Assembly: GCF_002099425.1 (NCBI RefSeq)
Contig: NW_018343953.1
Coordinates: 7,033,501-7,097,500 of the forward strand
Direction: 5' to 3'
Source of the DNA: Phascolarctos cinereus
Taxonomy: Eukaryota > Chordata > Mammalia > Diprotodontia > Phascolarctidae
Length of the DNA: 64,000 nt
Numbering within the stretch: position 1 is the stretch's first letter; the number at the start of each line of letters is the position of its first letter. The position numbers and the translations under genes were made by a program. The notes under the pieces are model-generated. The model saw only the letters and a list, made by a program, of their open reading frames with translations. It was not told where the DNA came from and did not search any database. Below, piece after piece: positions 57,867-64,000 of the stretch.

Positions 57867-57879
57867 TTTTTTAAAAAAA

Positions 57880-58090
57880 GGCTATTTCAATAGTTTGGTG
57901 AGAAGTAATGAAGACCATCCCAAGGGTGGTTGTAGTAGGAGTAGAAAGAGGGCACTAGATGTGAAAGATATTATAGAGATCCAGTAAAAGATTTGGTGAT
58001 TGGTTAGATTTAGGGTGTGAATGAGAAGGCAGAGATAAAAATGATCGCAAAATTGGTGGTGCCTGCCACTTAAATAGGGACATTAGGAGG
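57880..58090 (-). repeat. L2 LINE fragment (antisense)
   Basis: 'ttcaatagtttggtgagaag', 'aggagtagaaagagggcact' and 'taaaaatgatcgcaaaattg' follow the L2 body segment also present at 41.7 kb. Confidence 0.65.
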
Positions 58091-58910
58091 AAGGAGGGGA
58101 GAAGATACTTCAGTTAGTGAGGTATAAGACCAGGCCACCTCAGGCTCAATACTTCAAAAAGAGCACCCACTCACAACTAGGACTAAGTTTTTACATTAGG
58201 TATGGAAGGGCTGACCATGGTACTCATTGAACTGGTCAGGTAGACCAATCCTATTTCACTTGCATTTTTCCTGGTGAGTCTCTGATTATTCTCCTTCCCA
58301 ACTCTCCTCAACAGTTTTCATGATCTGGAGAGAAGCAGTGTGATCTTCATTGCTGAATATGCGACAGGCAGACAGGAGACATCAGCAGCTTTTTGGTGGA
58401 CAAGCCAGGAACCAGATGGACACAGTGCTCAGTGTATAGTGGACACTCTCCCTAGTAGCAGAAGCAGTAATGCCAACATCAGGTCAGCTGTTTGAGCATC
58501 TGCCCCACCTCTCTCTGGTAGACTTTGTGTTTTGTTTATTAAATGTTGGCTACTTGCCATGGAATTCCACAATGGCAATTCAATAAGCAAAATAGAAACA
58601 GTATTTAAAGAAGGGCAGAAGTAAAACTTATTGTTTCCAGTTTCTTTCTTTAATAATGTTTTGCCTGTTAAATAAGTAAACAGCAGTAGAGGACTTTGAG
58701 ATCATTAAAGGACTCCTTTACAGATACCAGCAACCTAATTATGCAACATTTCTCTTGATTTCAAAAACCAAGGAATAAATATGTAAAGTGCCACACACCT
58801 GATGCTGGGCAGTGATTGAGGGAGAAAGGAGAAATAAGTGACTTCACCATCTGATGTTTGAAAAAAAAAAGCTTGTAATGCATATAACTATAGCACACAT
58901 GGCAGAGACA
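58091..58910. other. Unassigned sequence
   Basis: No recognised repeat or gene over about 0.8 kb. Confidence 0.4.
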
Positions 58911-58914
58911 AACG

Positions 58915-58933
58915 ACTACACTTCCCAGCATGC
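58915..58933 (+). promoter_or_regulatory. ZNF143/THAP11-type motif
   Basis: ACTACACTTCCCAGCATGC differs by one base from the classic ACTACAATTCCCAGCATGC element bound by ZNF143 (STAF) with THAP11/HCF1. Those sites usually mark promoters or loop anchors. Confidence 0.65.
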
Positions 58934-58972
58934 CTGGGTCCATAATGCTCCCGCTTTGATCAGGGGGGAAAG

Positions 58973-58991
58973 ACTTCATTTCCCATGAGAC
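58973..58991 (+). promoter_or_regulatory. Second, weaker ZNF143/THAP11-type motif
   Basis: ACTTCATTTCCCATGAGAC keeps the ACTxCAxTTCCCA core and lies 58 bp after the first motif on the same strand. Confidence 0.45.
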
Positions 58992-58994
58992 TAC

Positions 58995-59700
58995 ACATTC
59001 ATAGAAGAGTGGTTGATTGGTAGAGAGAATTCTTGAAAGATGGATGAGAAATTGAGGTCGTTGCTGGTTTTATGTGGAAGAGATAAGCCAGGGTGGGGAG
59101 GATAGCAGTGGCCAAGTGAGTGATAAATACCCCCTGAAGAAAACAAATCAGATGCTACTTGGAAATAGTAGTGATTCAGAACAAGAGAGAAAAGCTACAA
59201 ATACTGGCTGGAGCAGTTTCTAGGGATACCAAAGCTATATGTTATAAATACTAACCTCCTACTGCAGAAAGAAACATGGTCTCACATCTTCGTTTTCAGA
59301 GTTTTGGAGGGCTCTGAACCCAAAATACTCAAGGGAGAGGAAGGGGCAGACATAGAAGACTCCTCATCACTGCAGATGCAGGCTAAAATTTTGTTGTTAT
59401 TGTTTCAATATTCATTTTTTCAGTAAATGAATGTTTTAGTATTTTAGTACTCTTTCTTGCCAGGATCTGTTAGCATGTTAAATGGCTGAATACCTAAGTT
59501 CCCAGTTTTCTAAATGGGTAGGAGCAAAAAACATGCAGAGATGTAAATTGCTATTGAAAATTGCCACAATTTGAACCCAAGATCCAGATCCATTGAGACC
59601 ATGGGGCTGAATAACCCATATAAATTACCACTCATAGAAAAATAAAGATTATCCTTTTCTCTTCACTTCCAGAAGCCATCCCCTCTTACCCATTTCAATA
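58995..59700. other. Unassigned sequence
   Basis: Downstream flank of the paired motifs. There is no open frame or repeat that I recognise. Confidence 0.4.
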
Positions 59701-59969
59701 TTGTTGTTTTTGTTGCTGTTCAATCATTTTCAGTCATGTCCAACTTTTTGTGACCCCATTTGGGGTTTTCGTGGCAAAGATACTGGAGCAGTTTGCCATT
59801 TCCTTCTCCAGCTCTTTTCACAAATGAAGAAACTGAGGAAAACAGGGTGAAGTGACTAGCCCAGGGTCACACAGCTAGTAAGTGTCTGAGGCCAGATTTG
59901 AACTCAGGAAGATGAGTCTTCCTGACTTTAAGCCAAGCACTCTATCCACTGTGCCACTTAGCTGCCCAC
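59701..59969 (-). repeat. CORE-type SINE (antisense), full length
   Basis: Full inverted SINE from 'ttgctgttcaatcattttca' to 'gccacttagctgcccac'. Duplication: ccatttcaata (59690-59700) and ccacttcaata (59970-59980). Confidence 0.94.
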
Positions 59970-59980
59970 CCACTTCAATA

Positions 59981-60569
59981 CACCCCCATCAAATAATCCT
60001 GTTTTGGAAAGAACAATGATAAAGAACATTGAATTCAAGAGACTCTAATTCACCAAATCCTCATAGCTAAAGGCCTTAAAATATCTCAATACCCAGTGGT
60101 TATTTTGAAATAATTCTATATCAGAAATGCCATAGCATCCCCTCGGTCAAGGTGTTAGAGCAGACACTAGAGATGAATAACCTTGCATCAGGACAAAAAT
60201 GTCCAGTGTACCCTGACTCAAGGACTAAAGGGGTTGGACTATCTCCATAGCCTCCCTGCCCATGTGGCATCAGGCATTATGGTATAAAGATCAAGAAGTT
60301 GCTGACACTGATATTGGGACTACATGATCAGGGCTGAATTCAAGCCACACAGAGCAACAGAGTTCTATACCCAAAGTGCTACAGAGATAGAACTCAACAA
60401 ATTCAGTATTTCCATCTTTTACCCTTTCCTCTTGTATGCTTGTTCTCTTTCTAGGGTGAGACAAATCTTTACCAGTCCTTATTTGTTAAAATTCTGTTTG
60501 CTTTCTGCTTTGCCACTTGCTTTAAAAGAAACCCCATTCTCTAAGACCTTATATTCATTAGAAATGTAC
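59981..60569. other. Unassigned sequence
   Basis: No family recognised. Confidence 0.4.
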
Positions 60570-60833
60570 TGATTTACGCCCAGCATGGCACGCCTGCATC
60601 AAAGAAGGTGCTGTGCTCTATGAGCAAAGCGGAATCACAGTAGCACAAAGGAAACATGAAATGTGCAGATCTAAAGATATCTCCATTCCAAACGTTCAAA
60701 TGGACTATTTGTGCCAAAGCTGTGGTAGTTTTCCAAGCTCATATTGGACTGGTCAGCCACAGTGGAACACACCAAACCTTGACTTCAATATCATGATGTC
60801 ATTGGTCATCTTTAAGAACAAAAGATGAACAAC
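60570..60833 (+). repeat. RTE-clade LINE 3' end
   Basis: The last coding part contains residues L-C-Q-S-C-G followed by a His/Cys-poor remnant of the C-terminal zinc-finger-like motif typical of RTE proteins. It then reads 'tgtcattggtcatctttaag' and 'aacaaaagatgaacaaca', the sense form of the RTE terminus at 28.3 kb. The frame is decayed. Confidence 0.75.
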
Positions 60834-60836
60834 AGT

Positions 60837-60886
<50 letters not shown>
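60834..60886. repeat. (GT)n microsatellite at the RTE tail
   Basis: About 24 GT units directly after the RTE 3' end. Growth from the element's simple tail is likely. Confidence 0.95.
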
Positions 60887-60954
60887 ATGTGCTTGGGGAT
60901 TAAATGCCACTGAGAAAAGTGAGTAAATGGGGTGGCTATGTATAGGGAAGAGGA

Positions 60955-61140
60955 GGATATGATTCAAATATGGCCTCAGACACTAGCTGTGTGATCCTGG
61001 AGAATTCACTTACCCTCCGTCTACTTCCTCACCTGTAAAATGCAGAAAATAATAGCACCTACCTCCAACAGCTGCTGTGGTGATAAAATATTTGTCAAGT
61101 GTTTTGCAAACCTTAAAGTGCCATATAAATACTAGCTACT
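60955..61140 (+). repeat. THER1/MIR-type SINE
   Basis: 'cctcagacactagctgtgtg', 'ttcctcacctgtaaaatgca', 'taatagcacctacctccaac' and 'aagtgccatataaatactag'. Confidence 0.85.
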
Positions 61141-61852
61141 GAGAAAAGAGAAAGGAGATAGAGATAGAGAGAAACAGTCGTAACTTCTGAGAATAGCATA
61201 AGGGTTTGTAGCTAGAAATCGTATTTTATTGATTCATACCTTTATAACTCCCAAAAGCAGAAATAGGCCCACTGAATCAGACCAAGAGAAACCAAGATGC
61301 AACTGTACTTGTCTAGTGGTTTGTGGGGCAGAAGATGAAGGGTTGTAAGCAGTACAAATGATTACTACCTCTTGGCTGCCTGCCCCCCACCTTCATATGG
61401 ACAGAAGCCCATTTTCCCAACTCTCCTCTTTAGGAGTGACTTTCTCTCTTACCATCACCCTGACCTTTGCCTCTGTAGGGGATGGGTTTCCTTAAACATG
61501 CTGTAAAGAACAAAGATTACAGATGTATGAAGCAACTGGCCTCAGAAGAGCTAACTCCAGCCTTTTTTTCCACAGAGACAGCTACAGGCTCAGTTACACC
61601 TAGCCTTCTAGCGCTCTTTCCATTGAACAATAACATTTGCTTTTCTCTGAGACAATAAAACCAATACTGCATACTATGTACAGAAAAACAAGAACCATGA
61701 GGTCCATCTGCCATAGGTAGTAGGGGAAGGGGAAATCTTCCAGGTTATATTTTGATTTTTGAACATTCACTATCCTGGTGCTTCAAAGAATATTCATGAC
61801 AGTCTCCTAAGTCTCTGACCTCAAGGGTCTAATATCCTATGTTTTGTTTTGT
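61141..61852. other. Unassigned sequence
   Basis: Nothing recognised over about 700 bp. The short frames present have no support. Confidence 0.4.
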
Positions 61853-61854
61853 TT

Positions 61855-61945
61855 TGTGTTTTTTTTTTTTTTGCTTTTTGGTGAGGCAATCAGGGTTAAG
61901 TGATTTGCCCAGGGTCATACAGTTGGTAAGTATCATGTGATAAGT
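61855..61945 (-). repeat. SINE 3' part (antisense), truncated
   Basis: A T-run, then 'tgaggcaatcagggttaagt' and 'tgcccagggtcatacagttg'. The SINE head is absent. Confidence 0.75.
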
Positions 61946-62035
61946 GAATTATATAGTATTTTTTTGCACATATCTCATATAGAATTGCTGATTTAGAACT
62001 GGAAGAGACCTCAAGATATTGAATCTAACCTTCCT

Positions 62036-62192
62036 CATTTTTATTTTTTGTTTTTTTAGGCAATTGGCATTAAGTGACTTGCCCAGGGTCACACAGCTAG
62101 TAAGTGTCAAGTGTCTGAGGCTGGATTTCAACTCGGGTCCTCCCAACTCCAGGGCAAGTGCTCTATCTACTGCACTACCTAGCTGCCCTGCC
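62036..62192 (-). repeat. tRNA-headed SINE (antisense)
   Basis: 'taggcaattggcattaagtg', 'acttgcccagggtcacacag' and 'ctctatctactgcactacct'. A separate old MIR-like piece lies at 61978-62035. Confidence 0.85.
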
Positions 62193-62612
62193 CCCTGTGT
62201 TTTTTCCTTACAGGAAAGAAGAGTAAATAATACTTTTCTCAGAATCTAAATGGCTCACCTGGTTTACCATGTATGAATAGGAATATAAATGAATGTTTCT
62301 TTCTGGGGATTCTGATAGAATCCCTCTTCCTAATGTAGATTTGGTAAATTTTTGTAAGATTTGGTTCATTAATCATCACTTTAGCTCTAAAGTTGTTCAT
62401 TTAGTGACTAGATCTACATTTCTTGTGAGATATTTGGCTTACATTCTCATGCTGTTTCCCTGTACAATTGTGATTAATTTTTACAGGTGAAACTATGAAG
62501 GGCAAAATAGTGATTTTGAATGTAACAGGGAAATATCCTATTAGTCTCTAAAATCGCTTTGAGCTCTTGAATTCTTTCTTTCTACTTTTATTTCCAATAT
62601 TTGGCATTTGTA
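62193..62612. other. Unassigned AT-rich sequence
   Basis: No family recognised. Confidence 0.4.
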
Positions 62613-62623
62613 GGGTACTCACT

Positions 62624-62859
62624 GGGGCAGCTCAGTGGTACAGTAGATAGAGTGCTGGGCCCGAAGTCAGGAAAACTCATCTTCATTACCAGCTGTGTGA
62701 CCCTGGGCAAGTCACTTAACCCTGTTTACCTCGGTTTCTCATTTGCAAAAATGAGCTGGAGAAGGAAATGACAAACCACTCCAATATCTTTGCCAAGAAA
62801 ACCCCAAAACGGAGTTATGAAAAGTCAGACCTGACTGAAACAATTGAAGAATAACAAAG
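62624..62859 (+). repeat. CORE-type SINE, first of a same-site pair
   Basis: 'ggggcagctcagtggtacag' to 'ctgaaacaattgaagaata'. It is flanked by gggtactcact (62613-62623) and gggtacccagtga (62860-62872). Confidence 0.93.
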
Positions 62860-62872
62860 GGTACCCAGTGAG

Positions 62873-63078
62873 GGCAGTTAGGTGGCACAGTGGAGAGAGC
62901 ACCAGGCTTGGAGTATACTTACTTGCTGTGTGACCTTGGGCAAGTCACTTAACCCTGTTTGCCTCAGTTTCCCCATCTGTAAAAATGAACTGGAGAAGGA
63001 AACCACTCCAGTATCTTTGCCAAGAAAACCCCAAAAGGGGTCACAAAGAGTTAGAAATCACTGAAATGACTAAACAAA
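62873..63078 (+). repeat. CORE-type SINE, second of a same-site pair
   Basis: 'gggcagttaggtggcacagt' to 'ctgaaatgactaaacaaa'. It is flanked by gggtacccagtga (62860-62872) and gagtactcagta (63079-63090). The part coding for the anticodon-side body is shortened relative to its neighbour. Confidence 0.93.
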
Positions 63079-63129
63079 GAGTACTCAGTACTTTCAAAGC
63101 AATCATTTCATCAGGCCACCTGAAAAGGT

Positions 63130-63316
63130 GGATCAATTAATCAATACAAAATCAAAAAGCATTTATTGAGCACTTAGTATGTCCCAGACATTGTTAAATG
63201 CTGGAAATACAAAGAAAAAGTAAAAATAGTCCTTGAAGAAGTTTACATGGGGAAGTTCTAGACACTCATTTACTGTTACTTACTTTTTAAATATATATGC
63301 ATATATAGGTGTATTT

Positions 63317-63354
<38 letters not shown>

Positions 63355-63490
63355 CATACACAATGTATGACACATATACACATACAGACATAAATTAGTA
63401 ATACAAGGTAAATACAGAACAGGTAGAAGGTAACCCTTGAAAGTAAGGCACCAGGAGCTAATAGGGCATAAGTGGAAAGGTCTTCTTCAA
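63130..63490 (-). repeat. L2 LINE 3' part (antisense) with an AT microsatellite
   Basis: 'aaaagcatttattgagcact' and 'catgggg'-bounded text are followed by an expanded TA/CA tract (63288-63365) and more L2-like text to about 63490. Confidence 0.7.
63288..63365. repeat. (TA)n microsatellite
   Basis: Imperfect TA run with CA and GCA interruptions. Confidence 0.9.
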
Positions 63491-63504
63491 GAACTACAAT
63501 AAGA

Positions 63505-63955
63505 ATAGTTAGTGCTTTAAGATTTGTTAAGAGCTTTACAAATATTGTCTCATTTTATCAGAACAGCTAGGTGGCACTGGCCTAAAGTCAGAAAGCCCTG
63601 AGTCTAAATCCACCCTCAGACACTTACCAGCTGTGTGATTCTGGGAAAGTCACTTAACCTCTCTTTACTTATTTTCTTCATCTGTAAAATGAGCTGGGGA
63701 AGGAAATGGCAAACCACCAGTATCTTTGCCAAGAGATATTTTATACACACACACCTCCCAAAGTTGATGTGTGAGCATTTAGCACATTGCCTGGCACATA
63801 GTAGGAGCTATGTAAATGTTACCTATTGTTGTTGTTTTTTGCTCAGAGAGGTAGTTGCTATTACTATCTGCATTTCACAGATGAAATTGAAACAGACAGT
63901 AATTGTGTCTGAGGCTAGATTTGAACCTGAGTCTTCCAGACACCAAATCCAACAT
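63505..63955 (-). repeat. THER1/MIR SINE (antisense), split by later insertions
   Basis: Left part 63505-63557 ('aagagctttacaaatattgt', 'ctcattttatc'). The right part 63843-63955 resumes with 'aggtagttgctattactatc' and 'catttcacagatgaaattga'. A SINE and a short MIR/L2-type 3' end (63775-63825) lie between. Confidence 0.7.
63558..63735 (+). repeat. CORE-type SINE inserted in an older SINE
   Basis: 'cagctaggtggcactggcct', 'ccagctgtgtgattctggga' and 'gtatctttgccaagaga'. The body is internally shortened. Confidence 0.85.
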
Positions 63956-64000
63956 TATCTACCTACCTCCCAGAATTATTGTGAGAACCAAATGAGATCA

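Noticed and set aside
60613-60828. 71-codon open frame with a Cys-x-x-Cys pair
   Set aside because: It is the decayed C-terminus of an RTE LINE, followed by the known RTE terminus.
1-64000. Bacterial-style systems (operons, toxin-antitoxin, phage, defence islands)
   Set aside because: The repeat content is entirely vertebrate, with no dense coding on either strand, so such systems are not expected and none was seen.

Overview
This is a repeat-rich vertebrate nuclear window and almost certainly marsupial intergenic DNA (inferred). It has low GC, strong CpG depletion and no intact protein-coding gene. The repeat set is marsupial in character: L1 copies with marsupial-type 3' ends, many L2 (CR1-superfamily) LINE copies, CR1/L3 and RTE-clade LINE pieces, tRNA-headed CORE-type SINEs, MIR/THER1 SINEs and small hAT transposons. 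Family names rest on remembered consensus sequences, so clade-level calls are firmer than subfamily names. The exact species cannot be read from the window.

Layout. 0-12 kb: L2, L1, MIR and SINE fragments, a relic of a Kv1 potassium channel gene resembling KCNA10 (minus strand, 5.3-5.7 kb), and a SINE whose tail has grown into a minisatellite. 12-22 kb: truncated L1 insertions with clear target-site duplications, an hAT element inside an L1 fragment, a strong CTCF-type motif at 17.43 kb, and L2 copies split by later insertions. 22-27.6 kb: two antisense L1 pieces (a 5' ORF1 piece and a 3' ORF2 piece) followed by a CR1/L3 reverse-transcriptase fragment. 27.6-37.9 kb: RTE-derived antisense elements, two GGAA arrays (one inside the preceding L1), an antisense L1, a second hAT copy and about 1.3 kb of repeat-free sequence with a local CpG cluster. 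38-43 kb: a 267-bp inverted repeat and the longest L2 copy (antisense, about 1.9 kb). 43-51 kb: a processed pseudogene of mitochondrial malate dehydrogenase (MDH2, 45.9-46.9 kb) in A-rich unassigned sequence, then another dated L1. 51.9-57.9 kb: a nearly full-length but decayed L1 carrying a younger L1 inside it. 58-64 kb: a pair of ZNF143/THAP11-type motifs, an RTE 3' end, SINEs inserted twice at one site, and nested MIR, SINE and L2.

No genes work together here. The content is a layered record of retrotransposition, two host-gene relics and a few short candidate regulatory motifs. I found no convincing undescribed biological system. The best leads are the regulatory motifs, the long inverted repeat and the CpG-retaining unique block.
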